DNA from: Urophycis tenuis
Taxonomy: Eukaryota > Chordata > Actinopteri > Gadiformes > Phycidae
Direction of reading: 5' to 3'
DNA: 64,000 nt
NCBI GenBank assembly: GCA_036785325.1
Contig: JAXIVH010000012.1
Span: 4,290,057 to 4,354,056, forward strand
In this document: piece by piece, positions 23,274 to 35,162 of the stretch
How positions within the stretch are numbered: position 1 is the first letter of the stretch
Layout of the letters: every line of letters begins with the position of its first letter
Made by a program: the position numbers and the translations under genes
The notes under the pieces: generated by a model
The model's input: the letters and a program-made list of their open reading frames with translations, nothing else
Database searches by the model: none
What the model was told of the DNA's origin: nothing

Positions 23274-24640
23274 TCATTCACTCATTCATTTAGCAGATGA
23301 TTTTTTTCCCCAAAGTGACTTAAAATAAATTGTGAAACAAATTATTATTATTTGACGGTAGGGGATAGACAGTACAGAGACAGGTCATTAAGGAGATGGT
23401 AAGGGTTAGATAGTACAGAGACAGGTCATTAAGGAGACGGTAGGGGTTAGACAATAGAGTCAGATCATTAAGGAGCTTGTAGGGGTTAGACAGTACAGAG
23501 ACAGGTCATCAAGGAGATGGTAGGGGTTAGACAGTACAGAGACATTAAGGAGACGGTAGGGGTTAGACAGTAAAGAGACAGGTCATTAAGGAGGAGGTAG
23601 GGGTTAGACAGTACAGAGACAGGTGATTAAGGAGCAGGTAGGGGTTAGACAATAGAGTCAGATCATTAAGGAGCTTGTAGGGGTTAGACAGTACAGAGAC
23701 AGGTCATTAAGGAGATGGTAGGGGTTAGACAGTACAGAGACATTAAGGAGACGGTAGGGGTTAGACAGTACAGAGACAGGTCATTAAGGAGGAGGTAGGG
23801 GTTAGACAGTACAGAGACAGGTGATTAAGGAGCAGGTAGGGGTTAGACAATAGAGTCAGATCATTAAGGAGCTTGTAGGGGTTAGACAGTACAGAGACAG
23901 GTCATTAAGGAGATGGTAGGGGTTAGACAGTACAGAGTCAGATCATTAAGGAGTAGGTAGGGGTTACACAGTGCAGAGTCTGATTATTAAAGAGCAGGTA
24001 GGGGTTAGACAGTACAAATACAAGCCACTAAGGCGCATAAAGAGCAGGTAGAGGTTAGACAGCACAGAGACAGGTCACTGGGGAGCAGGTAGGGGTTAGA
24101 CAATACAGAGAAAGGTCATTAAGGAGTAGGTAGGGGTTAGACAGTACAAAGACAAGGCACTAAGGAGCAGGTAGGGGTTGGACAGTATAGAGATAGGTCA
24201 CTGGGGAGTAGGTAGGGGTTAGACAGTAGCGAGACAGGTCATTAAGGCGCAGGTAGGGGTTAGACAGTACAGAGACAGGTCATTAAGGAGCAGGTAGGGG
24301 TTAGACAGTAGAGAGACAGGTCACAGGTAGGGGTTAGACAGTAGAGAGACAGGTCACTGGGGAGCAGGTAGGGGTCAGACAGTACAGAGACAGGTCATTA
24401 AGGAGCAGGTAGGGGTTAGACAGTACAGAGACAGGTCATTAAGGAGCATGTAGGGGTTAGACAGTAGAGAGACAGGTCACAGGTAGGGGTTAGACAGTAG
24501 AGAGACAGGTCACTGGGGAGCAGGTAGGGGTCAGACAGTACAGAGACAGGTCACTGAGGAGCAGGTAGAGGTTAGGACATAAGATAGACTTGCAGACATG
24601 GGGGGTCAAACCTTTGCTTTGTGCTCTGACCACCTCCTCT
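23274..24640 (-). repeat. SINE-derived minisatellite: 31 units of about 41 bp between the two ends of one SINE
   Basis: On the plus strand the SINE tail comes first (CATTTAGCAGATGA....CCAAAGTGACTTA, 23286-23325). Then come 31 units of the SINE body (GTAGGGGTTAGACAGTACAG, then AGACAGGTCATTAAGGAGCA and one more base), and finally the SINE head (GGGGGGTCAAACCTTTGC, about 24600). The same body sequence occurs once in the other SINE copies, so the array is an internal amplification of one insertion. A 198-bp higher-order block of five units (39+41+36+41+41) repeats exactly in period: the marker ACAATAGAGT is at 23451, 23649 and 23847. A second higher-order period of 156 bp occurs at 24321/24477. 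Confidence 0.9.
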
Positions 24641-25437
24641 GGTTTCCCATGCTTGCAACTTGTATTTCATTGTTGCTCTTAGTCTGCTTGTACGGCATTT
24701 TGAGTTCATGAGCAAGGCTCTGTCATGGAATATTACCGTCTGGGAGTCCAACTAGCGATCCACAAGCCCATCCTGCTCCTGTTTGGGGCGTGTGACGACA
24801 ACACCAAGCTCACCACTAGTGGGCGATGTCCTCCCCGACACCTCCAGCCACACGGCCTCACCATCTGTGTGCTCTCCTGACGCCACAAGAGCACGGCCGG
24901 CCGCCCAGATGGCCCCACCTCGGGAAGGAAGACCACCACAACAATACCGCCACTGGCCTATCGCTGGCTTCATACCTCCACGTGGCAGGGAGGTCTTTTT
25001 CATTTGGCGATGACCCACTTGTTCGCTCAGAGACCTCTCAGAGAAGCACTCCACACAAAATGTCTGAATTGAGCTTGTGGCTCGGTGGGATTCCTCCTCT
25101 GCTCTGGCCGAGCCGGCTGTAGTTTCACTACAAGTGGAATGCTTTGAGATATAAAAAAGAGCCTGAACCATCGCAGCTGAGTCATTGTGGCCGTTATGGA
25201 ATATATTGATATTATTTTTTGGCAGGTATGTGTCTTTAATTTAGTTTTGATATTCGTCGGGTGCTACACTTTTCAATACGTGTAGAGTGGTGATCTCAGG
25301 ATGTGTGGCCGCTCCCCCAACAAGGCCGTGACAAAATGTTATTTTCATAAGTGCACATATGAAAGTGCATGAGCAGAATAAATAATACCAGAGCCATGGG
25401 TTCATACGGTACAACCACTGCACATGCACAGGCACGT

Positions 25438-25523
25438 GCACACACACACACACGCACGCACAAACACAAACACACACACACAGACACACGCACACACACA
25501 AATGCGCACACACATGCACACAA
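25438..25523. repeat. (CA)n-rich tract
   Basis: CA with CG and AA interruptions. Confidence 0.85.
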
Positions 25524-25685
25524 AGCTTTAGGAACAGCAGTTTGACTCCCCACCTCCACAGCCTGCCATGTGACATCATTGTGATCGTGACTTGACCTCT
25601 GACTTATCGTATCAGGGTACTGTCTCCCCCCCCCCCTCTCTCTTCACTGTAATTATCTCAAGCATCCGTTTTCCAGCCTTTCTCC

Positions 25686-25698
25686 ACAGCAGGGGGCT
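25686..25698 (+). promoter_or_regulatory. CTCF-like motif
   Basis: ACAGCAGGGGGCT fits the CTCF core (CCASYAGRKGGCR) at 11 of 13 positions, inside a unique non-coding stretch. Motif only. Confidence 0.2.
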
Positions 25699-26044
25699 GA
25701 GATAATGGAATGCCAGCCTGCTTTTGAACACAGACTCCGTGCATGCCGTGAGGGAGGGGCGGGGGTTGTGTTTTAATGGGTTTGCTGGTTGGAGGTTCCG
25801 TGGGTGTGGTGATGGTGGTGGTTAACTCTGGTCTCACAGCCTTTTTATATATTTTGGGGGATGGAAGTGTTACGTAACAACGTCAAAGCAACGTGATGTG
25901 AAGTTGTCTGGGACCTCGGAGAGAGCTTTGTTCTCCCCCAGATCAGGAGGAACATACAGACACCAGGAGAAAGGATGGTGTGCATCTGAGACAGATGGGA
26001 AATGACATCACTCTGCAATGCTTTCATGCACAGACTGGCAGGTG

Positions 26045-26190
26045 AGGCTGGGAGGCAAGGGAGTCTCGTGGTCCGACTCAAAGGTTCTGGGTTCAAACCC
26101 CAATGCCCACAATAATCTACCACAAGGCATCCCTTAATGCCCTGGATACTCCTGAGGGACAGGGAACTGACTTCACTGTCAGTCGCGCAG
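26045..26190 (+). mobile_element. tRNA-headed SINE, forward
   Basis: The head has CTCGTGGTCCGACTCAAAGG, with the B-box GGTTCAAACCCC. The body has GGCATCCCTTAATGCCCTGG, resembling the CTCCTTAATGACC body of the family. Confidence 0.55.
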
Positions 26191-27353
26191 ATACAGCCGC
26201 ATGCTCGATGACTAAATAGCACAATGGTGAGAACACAATAAACAGGTAACAGTCAAAAGTGGCATAATTACAAACATTCTGTGTGCTGCACAAATATGTT
26301 TAGAAGAATAACAACACAGGGAAGCAATTAGAATCAGGAAACCTATTGTATGATACATTTATATTAATAACATGTGCATAGCTGGAGTTAGTGCATCAGA
26401 AGCACAGAGTGATAGGTAGTAAATTCCACACTAGTGCGATACACAAGTCAATCTTGGGGAGACCTTGAGACGTATTTGAGTGAACAGTCGGTCAACATTT
26501 TTCACTGCGAGAGACCGCAGACGGAGTGAAGTTATTTTGTGCAATATTGCTTGTAAAGATATATTCACCAACCCAATCCATCAAGCCTCATGGGTAAAAC
26601 ATATTTATTTTATGTTTCTGGTTCTCGGCCAATATCTATTTTGGGCCCATATGAACTCATTTGTGTGCACTTTATTTTAAAGCCGTCTCTTAAAGCTGAA
26701 CGTTGGAGCACTTCTGAGTGTTACCACAGCCACGGAGCTCCAGCCACTCCACGCTCACCGCAACATCTCCTCTGGTAACTGAACTATTAATGAACGCACA
26801 CTCACCGGTGTCGGTGGTAAATTGTGCGTGAATGTGTGGCGTCTGTGTGTAAAGTTTGACTTGGCTTGACGTTAGCTTCACTCCGAAGGCCTTCCCTCAC
26901 GGCGCTTGTTTGAGATCTTCTGTGGTGGCTCCTCTGTGGAAGCTCTGTGGAACATGAACTCGGAAATCACTTCTTTTTTTGCAGGTGCGGGACGAGTGGG
27001 GCGACACCAGACAGTCGAGCTGCTCCACAGCACTGGGCTCTTCCACCAATACAGACTAACGTTAATGATCACGCAGGATCCCGACAAAGATCCAATGGGA
27101 TCGAAATCTTGCTGTTCTGGGGTGAGATAAACACCGCGGGGGCAACACAGTGTGTGACGCCACAGCACCTTGTGGTTCACGTGACAGGTGTGGTCTGCAG
27201 GAGTCTTCTCCTGGAGGAGAGAGAGGGTGCAGTCCTCTGACTCATCACCTGCTGACGGGCATGAGTGAGCAAGCATTGAGACATCCACAAGTATGTGAAC
27301 CAATCACGGCCTGGCAGGCAAATATATGCAAATTCTCTGGCAGATGGGGATTA

Positions 27354-27515
27354 AGTGTGTGTGTGTGTGTATGTGTGGGGGGGGGGGGTGTCCAAGGAGA
27401 GGGTGGCAAATGGGTGTCAAACACACACACACACACACACAAACCAGGTCAAACACACAGACAGACAGACACACACACACACACACCAGCTCAAACACAC
27501 ACACACACCAGCTAA
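27354..27515. repeat. (GT)n, poly(G) and (CA)n cluster
   Basis: GT run, G11, 30 bp unique, then CA runs separated by ACCAGCTCAA / ACCAGGTCAA spacers. Confidence 0.85.
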
Positions 27516-27627
27516 ATATATTCTACGCTGCGTATGCCATTGAAATAACGTATGGTTTATCTATCGATCTACGACCAGGAAAGCTTCACTTCAATCAGTC
27601 AAATGTGTGTTTTGTGTTAACTACAAC

Positions 27628-27667
27628 ACTTCTACGTCACTTTGGATAAAAGCTAAATGAATAATCG
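27628..27667 (+). mobile_element. SINE tail fragment, forward
   Basis: ACGTCACTTTGGATAAAAGC followed by TAAATGAATAAT is the end of the SINE tail. Confidence 0.5.
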
Positions 27668-29079
27668 GGAACGTAATGCATCAATTGAAGCAGAGAGTGA
27701 GAAGAAAGTGTTTCAGATTACCCATTCACACGTTGTATTACAATAAATGTTCCCATTTGGCATGAGAATTGCTTTGGATACAACAGATTGATTACACTGG
27801 AAATCGATGAACTATCATTGGCGGGGGGCACTACTCTTAAAGGACCCTGATGAGACTGTAAAGTGGGCCGACGACTGGCAAGGAGGAGAGGAAACAAACA
27901 AAATGCATTCCATCACTGCTCGTTCACCAGAGACGCCAGGGGTTCGTGGAGAAGTAGGTTTCTCTCCAGACCAACTTCACGCCGGCAGAGCCGAGCCCAG
28001 GACCAACGCTACCGTGTCAAGAAATACAACCGTTTGCACCTGTTGACGGCCGCCAACCCAGCGTCAGCATCTTAAGATCCAAGCGCAGAGAAGAATGAGA
28101 TTACCTCGACTCACGCATGGCAGTGGCATGACCAGAGGGAGCCGCCTTCCCCATCTACCTCCCACCGGCCAGACGGGCAGGATTTCATTTAAAACAAATA
28201 GATTTGAAATCACTATTCTAGTCGGATGCTGTCGTCGTCCAACAGGAGAGCTCTTTGTGTGCCGACACGTGGAGACCATTAGCACAGACCGATGGCACAA
28301 TGGTGAGTGAGGAGTAACAACAATCAACAGTAGGATGAATCGAGGCCTATTGACACTGGTGGATATATCCATTAGAAAACATGGCCTGAGCCCTTGTTAC
28401 ACTTACTACCGCCACTTACCTGCCAACACATACACAGGCTGTATATCACAGACCATTTAAAGTGCAATTATACTTAAAAGGTCAGAGAGACACCATGCGC
28501 AGGGGTAATAGTATGCACAATGTCAGACTGGAATATTGTCTGCAACACAACGCAGCGGTACGTCATGTGTTGCTAGTTGTTGAAAAGGATTTTGTGGGTT
28601 ACGAATAATTCACGTGAAGGTTGTCATACTCACTAGATCCTTACTATTTATTCAGCTCAGTGATATGTCACTAAATGAACACAGCGCATGGAGATGGTCT
28701 TTTTCCCTCAAACATGTGCCATGTTATTTGTTTCAGTTCTTTTGGTGTTCAACATGGTTGGTTTGATTAAAGGATGTCACTCAATCAAGAACAAACAACC
28801 CGAGTGGTTGAATGATTAGTCAAAAATAGAAAAGGTGCCTTTTTATTATTATTTTACTACAAACTGAAAGTGTAATTTAAAACTGCAGGCTGTATTGTTA
28901 GAACATTATTTATGCCCTTTTTTGGCACAAAGCCTTCATGTCAAAGAACATCAACCTGGAAATAAGTTGAAAGGAATTTGAAATCACAAGAAAATCTAAA
29001 AGGAGACCAATTCTTTGACATATTAAATTGACTGAACTTGTGAGTCCCTGGTGAGGATGTGTCCTGATGACGTATGACG

Positions 29080-29205
29080 GTGAGGTTGTCAGACTCACAG
29101 TTCAAAGGTCAGGGTTTGAACCCCGATGTCGGCAGTCCATCTGTAGGCATCCCTGAGCAAGATGTGTCGTAACCCGACCAGAACCTCGACCAGAACCTTC
29201 ATCAT
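29080..29205 (+). mobile_element. tRNA-headed SINE, forward
   Basis: GTGAGGTTGTCAGACTCACA and B-box GGGTTTGAACCCCG, then GGCATCCCTGAGCAAGATG. Diverged copy related to 26045-26190. Confidence 0.55.
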
Positions 29206-29334
29206 GTCTACAAGCATGCATGTGTTAGCTGCAAAGTAACACGATTTGGGCCAAAGTTAGAACTGTGAAGAGGTCAATGACCATGTGAGAGGCTGAAGCA
29301 CGCTCTCATCATCTTAACATCCCACATATACAAT

Positions 29335-29425
29335 ACACTGTTAACAGGGATACCGCCGTTGGGAATCAAACCCCTAACCCTAGTGTTGTTGACGCCAGGC
29401 TCTACCAGTTAAGCTAGACGGGAGC
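29335..29425 (-). mobile_element. tRNA-derived SINE head
   Basis: Reversed: A-box-like TAGCTTAACTGGTAGAGCC and B-box-like GGGGTTTGATTCCC. No aminoacyl-acceptor pairing is visible, so this is a SINE head and not a tRNA gene. Confidence 0.5.
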
Positions 29426-30044
29426 AAACGAGGACTCCAGAGGAATTCATTATCAGATGCTGGGAGGAGGATGGATGCTCCCTCTCAGAGCAGCTCGCTG
29501 TTGGAATCTAAAGGCCAACAAAACCCTGCGATGGAGCCTTTAACAATCGCTGTCAGGTGGTTTTCATTGTGGGGCAGGGCTGCCGGCCGACCCCCTCAAA
29601 CCCCTCCAGTCTCAATGAGGGGGTAGAGCAGTGTCACATCCACTCCTAATCAGCAGTCGTGACTGGGTAACCACAATACCCAATCACAGGTCAGGCATGT
29701 GCAATGTTTCACCTACAGAGGGAGTCATATAACGCACACAATCAACAAGTGTTGCTGGGGTTTCCTTTAGAGTCCACTGCACTCTGCAGCTGAATGTCTC
29801 CCCCGTCACGGATTATACAAGTGTTTAGCTCCCATTCATCCTCCTAATGGATGAACCGACAACAAGCGACGGACGGCTAATGAATATGAATCCACAGCAC
29901 GTCGCCCCCCACAGGACAGGAGGCTTCGGGTTAGAGATCATTACACACCTGACCAAATCTACTCTCCTGTTGTTTCATTAGCGCAGTGTGTAAGGCTCAG
30001 CACACACACACACACACAAACGCGATACGGAGCACAGGGGATTG

Positions 30045-30190
30045 CGGTGGTTAGGGTGTTCAACACCCAGCCGAAAGGCTCCGGGTTCAATACCCCACAG
30101 TCCAGACCTCTCCACAGCATTCCGGTAGGCATACTAGTACTAGATCCCCGAACCTGACCTGCTCCTTAATGACTCGATGGTTGTAAAGGA
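30045..30190 (+). mobile_element. tRNA-headed SINE, forward
   Basis: Head GCGGTGGTTAGGGTGTTCAA, B-box CCGGGTTCAATACCC, then body CTGACCTGCTCCTTAATGAC. Same family as the minus-strand copies. Confidence 0.65.
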
Positions 30191-31845
30191 TGAAAAACAT
30201 CTGTTTACTGACTAAACACAAAGCAGCATTAGCAAAGTTTCGGTGGACAAGAGTGCAGTAATTAAGTAGAGCTGTGGTGGCTGTGAGCAGGCCCACAGGC
30301 CTAGAGGAGGCTGTCCTGTTGACCAACTTTCACGTGCAGCCAGGGGGCAATGAAAGGTTGTGTTACCGTGGACGAATGTGGTCACACTTCAGCATTGAAA
30401 TCAATGTATAAACAGCATTGTGTTGCATTTATCCCTGTAGCTTGATAATGGAAGGATAAACACCATTTCCAGAGGTGAACGTGTGTCTTTCATTTGCATA
30501 TGAATGTATCATAGCTAATCTTACTTTAGAGTGTCATCCCAATATCACTGACTTCAAGACAATCACTTATGCTGATCCTTTCACTGCATACATAAATCAG
30601 ATAATCTGGCCTCTTGAAAATCTTAGAAATGTTCAAAGGTTAACTTTAGATAACTGAGGAACCAAAAACTTGATTCATGAACTCTGCTTTTGTGGTTTAA
30701 TAATCATTTAACCTGTTTATCTTACCTGACAATATCAACAATGACTTTTTATTTTAAGTTGGTAGGTAGTTGTGTGTGTGTAGTTGTGTGTTGTGTGTCG
30801 ATGCCGCCTGCAGGCCTTATATCTCCAAAAGTAGTCACACATAACCATAAACAACAAATATAACCACATATAATCTCATCTAGGTTATTAGTTTGAAGAC
30901 AATCACGTCAGTTAATGCTGAGAGCATTTACCCACCATTTCGCTACAGCCCATCTCACCCATACTAGGCATATAATGCAGTTATAGATTTTCCAATATCT
31001 TTGGAAAAACAACAACAAACCTCTCGTTATATAGATTGGAAAAACTATACATGCAGTTAATGGACGCAGTGAGGAGACGGCAATGGAGGCCTCCTTCTCC
31101 ACCGATTAGGGAAACACAGCGTCAACTACTGGGGCAATATTACCGGAACCTTCAGCTACTCCTGAAACATGAATGTATATCGAATAGCCCATGTCAAGTT
31201 TGCCAACTACTGCATGGCCCCATATAGGATCTATGTATCTGACGGAAATGCCTGGTGTATCTACGAAAAGAATCATTAAAAATCATTTGATTACAACGAC
31301 AATTGGCCATTATAAAGACTTGGATCCATAACATAACTTGATTAAACTGGCATGGCCCCGTGGTATGTCGAACATTTTCTATCCCTGGCTTTTGGGATCC
31401 GCGCAGTTAGCTGCACAACAAAGCCTCCCCATCTTGAAGGTGGTCTCTGTTGTCAGTCAGGCCCCTGGGCGCGCCCACCTGAGACCCAGAGGCCCGTCTT
31501 CACATTGTGTGAGCTCATTGTTTTCTCGTTGCCTTTTCCACTGATTCAGCGCATTGGGTTCAAGAAAGGTACTTCATAAATGTTGTTAATTATCATTATT
31601 GTTGGGATTATCTGGAGAGCTCTCTGAAGGCGTCGGGCGGTCTTCTGGGGGGAGGGCTGGGGCTGCGGCACAGACAGAAGGGCGGACAGTGGTGCGTGAC
31701 GAGGAGGGCTTTGACTGCGGGGGAACGACGGAGGAGGAAGAGGAATCATGAGCTGTTCAAAGTGATCCAGCACTGCGGTTAAGGTGCTGAGCTAACGGCC
31801 ATTATCTCCCAGACATCTGGTGAACTTCCAGAACGTTCCACCATT

Positions 31846-31846
<1 letters not shown>

Positions 31847-31908
<62 letters not shown>
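31847..31908. repeat. (CA)31 microsatellite
   Basis: Perfect. Confidence 0.95.
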
Positions 31909-31911
<3 letters not shown>

Positions 31912-33162
31912 GCACGTGAGCGTTCCAGGGTTTGGGTAGATTGTGTGGCTGCCGCTGCCTCCTCCCTCTCAAACTCTTCCCTTTAATTTATTCTACGGCG
32001 GTGATGGATCGTAAAGTGCAGAGCGTGGACCTCTGTGTGTGTGTGTGGCTGGATCACGCTGTGGCGATGGGTGCTGAGGGACCAGCCTACGGAGAGACAC
32101 ACCGCTGTAGATGGAGGAGGTGAATTAGAGCTTCGTAGGAAAATGGTTGAGGAGAGCCACCGCAACAAACACTGCTGCCAACTGAGCAGTTTCAAACTAC
32201 TTAAAAATCAACTCGGAGGCAGGGTCTGAGCACGGGCGACGGCACAATGAGCAGCCACGGCCCTGAGTCTCGGACCGGCTCCAACTTCTGAGGAACACGG
32301 AGACAGAATTATGGATTTAATAGAGCCGATGCAAAGCAAGCTGGCACTCAATGCCGTGCTGCATCAGAGGCGGGTTGGAGGATGCTCCTTAATGATGTAC
32401 ATCACTGTGATTTGCTTCAGACAAAAGCTTCAGCTGAATGACAAAAGAGGCCATAACAGTCAAATACGTTTGTGCATTTTCAGGTAGAAATGCATGAATG
32501 ATGCAATCATGTGTGTGTGCCTATGTGTACACACACGCGTGTGTATGTGGGCAAGTGTCCATGTTTACGTGTGTGTTTGTGCGCGTGTGAAATCCAAACT
32601 AATTCAATTTGACAGCACACTTCAGCTGCATTTAGATAACGCCTCGACTGAGGCAGAAACACTGTTAGATCTCATTTTTGGGAGCCTTCATTGATGCGTA
32701 TATCCTCCCGGTGAGACGCATGACGAAAGCCTCGCTGAAGCTCTCGCGTAATCAGAGCGCCGCACGGTTCCTCCGCTCGTTAGCGCCGAGCCATCACATC
32801 GATCCTGCTAACTCCAGCAGCCTGGGAACGTGAGGCGGTCTGCGGGAGGAGCACAGACCGCCGTACCGAGGAATCGGAGCAGCGGAGGGGCTGTTTCTCC
32901 GCTCTTCAGGACGGCCTCGCCGGCGGCGGCCAGGGGAGAGGTTCCCCCCCGCGGCCTGACGCAGACACCGTGACGCCCCCCGGGGACGCAGCAGCTCCAC
33001 AATGCCACCGCCCGGCTAGCGCTAACTCTGTACGCGCTCCTGATTGAGGAGGGGAAATATGCACGGGGGAGAGGGGAGGAGGGGGGTAAAGAGAGTCTTG
33101 GCTTTATATTTCCGTGACAGCTCATTACCACGGCAACAGAGGCAGCAGTCCTGACATCACTG

Positions 33163-33179
33163 CCCCCCCCCCCCCCCCC
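33163..33179. repeat. Poly(C) tract, 17 nt
   Basis: Uninterrupted. Confidence 0.9.
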
Positions 33180-33385
33180 GCCGCCCCCACACCACCCACT
33201 CCTCCACCAGCAGACAATAGGGGAGATGAGGAACCAGGGAGAGTGGAGGGTGGAGAGGTGGTGGGTTGGGATGAGAGTGTGTTAATGCCAGCACCGTCTA
33301 TGATTAAGACCAATTAAGACCAAACACAGAGTGGAGTGGGTTCTCATCATTTTTTGGACTGTGAGACGAGTCCTTCTCTGCTAGC

Positions 33386-33450
33386 ACACGCACACGCACA
33401 CGCACACGCACACACACACACACACACACGCACACGTGTGTGTGTGTGCG
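33386..33450. repeat. (CA)n-(GT)n palindromic microsatellite
   Basis: CA repeats switch to GT repeats at CACACGTGTG, so the tract is an inverted repeat. Confidence 0.88.
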
Positions 33451-34079
33451 CCCATGTGTGCCGGGGATGAAGATGAAGCTGAAGCCAAGAGAATATTCTT
33501 CATCGTTGATTGCCTTCTTTAATAAAAAATTAAATCTGACACAGCCGTTGCACTGCACGAGTCACGTTCTCGGAATTCCTTGATGCGCGTTAGGAAGTAA
33601 AAAGCAGCACACACTCTAATTAAAATTAAATATTAATTTGCTCTTTGTTCAGGCGGTGGGGACAAAGCAAGACAAAGAGACGAGCAGGAGGAGAGAGAGA
33701 GGCTCTGGCCACATTCCCTGCTGCTCCTAAACACTTGGCAGCGCCGGGCCGCTCAGGCGCCGCAGACTCATTGTGCGCTGCGTGGTTTGCGGGCGTTAAA
33801 TGGCAGATGCTTAAGCCCGGCACAATGCAGACGAGCACACAGAGTTTACGGCAGCGCTCGCTGGAGGAAGACGACCCCCCTGCACAAAGACGTTGCACGC
33901 TGATGTGTTCATCGAAGGTCTGAAGCCCCTGCTGTGGTTGGGTGACTGGTGGTTGGTTTGGTTTCGGAGTTGCACATAAGTAACTTAAATATCAACGCTC
34001 CGTTATCGCAATATAACTCACAAATATAGCAGTTTATCTCACGTATCATCCCACGTCGTGGTTCCATACATGAGTGGAG

Positions 34080-34190
34080 GGATTAGGGAAGGTTAGTATA
34101 GAAGGGTATATAAGGTTAGGGTTAGCTGGTTATAGAAGGTTAGGGTTGGCTGGTTGTAGAAGGTTAGGGTTAGCTGGTAAGGGTACGGAA
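34080..34190. repeat. TTAGGG-containing minisatellite
   Basis: About three copies of a 24-bp-type unit AAGGTTAGGGTTAGCTGGTT. Telomere-like hexamers occur inside a longer unit, so this is not an interstitial telomere. Confidence 0.7.
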
Positions 34191-34789
34191 GGAGCCCACG
34201 TGTGTGCTAGCTCAGGTTAACTTGGGTTATTGCTGTTGGGTAAAGGTTAGCTAGGGTGATTTGTATGATGTGTTTGTAGGTTTCTGATGTTCCAGCTTGC
34301 ACCAAGTTGGTTCAATACTACCAGAGTATTTTCTCTCGGAGCAGATGAACTGTGAAAAGGTGAAAAACACAAAACTATAGCCTGGAGGGTTCATTAAAAA
34401 GTCAGTCATTAGGTCCGATTACAGATCAGAATTCATCTAAAATATAGAACAGTTAGTGTGGCTTCGCTTTCAACAAGTGGAGATTTGAAAGGATCACATG
34501 TCTTTCTGTCCTTGTTTTCCTTATGTTATCCGAGTACTGGCCATGCATATTTCATTATTAACATCATCAAGGTTATTGTATCAAAATACCAGATTTGATT
34601 CTGGCAGCAGCACCCGTATAATGTATGAGACTGAACTCCTTTATAGTCATAGCAGAGTCTGACATTCAAATAACACAGGTGAAAATATGGATGACTTCAC
34701 TCATCAACAAGAAAACAGGCATTTTCATCAAAAGGAAAATCTGTGACTGTTTTGAATATAAGTTGAGTTGAAATACGATTCCCTATTAG

Positions 34790-34945
34790 GTTGGTGACCC
34801 CTTCATCCAAAGGGGTGAGCAGTGACTGACACTAATGAGCAGGTAGGAATTTGTGCTCAAGGATTCCTACAGGATGGCTGGAACAAGCAAGCACCACTCA
34901 GCTGGGAATCGCGCAACCTCAACCCTAGACCAGTGATCAGTGAGT
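34790..34945 (-). mobile_element. tRNA-headed SINE copy, diverged
   Basis: CCCTTCATCCAAAGGGGTGA (tail), ACTAATGAGCAGGTAGGAAT (body) and CAGCTGGGAATCGCGCAACC (head). Confidence 0.6.
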
Positions 34946-35003
34946 GGGTCACAGTGCAACCCTGTCCCAAACCTAAATATTGAGAAAGAAGTCCATTAAT
35001 TAA

Positions 35004-35162
35004 CTTGTGTTTCAATGGTAACTCATGTTTCAATGGTAACTCGTGTTTCAATGGTAACTCGTGCTTCAATGGTAACTCGTGTTTCAATGGTAACTCGTGT
35101 TTCAATGGTAACTCGTGTTTCAATGGTAACTCGTGTTTCAATGGTAACTCATGTTTCAATGG
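35004..35162. repeat. 18-bp minisatellite, about nine copies
   Basis: Unit TGTTTCAATGGTAACTCG, near-perfect. Because the period is a multiple of three it gives a false repeating peptide on both strands (KHELPL / VSMVTR). Not coding. Confidence 0.9.

Larger units (their letters stand above)
24641..27353. other. Unique DNA (24641-27353)
   Basis: Contains a CA tract, one SINE and the CTCF-like motif. Frames at 24750-25170 overlap on both strands and show no domain. Confidence 0.5.
27668..31846. other. Unique DNA with three forward SINEs and one reversed head (27668-31846)
   Basis: No exon or conserved domain recognised outside the SINEs. Confidence 0.5.
31909..34789. other. Unique DNA with a GC-rich stretch (31909-34789)
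   Basis: 32700-33010 is GC- and CpG-rich (possible small CpG island). Its frames on both strands lack domains. Confidence 0.45.

Noticed and set aside
34080..34190. Interstitial telomere repeat
   Set aside because: TTAGGG occurs only inside a longer unit; there is no head-to-tail (TTAGGG)n.
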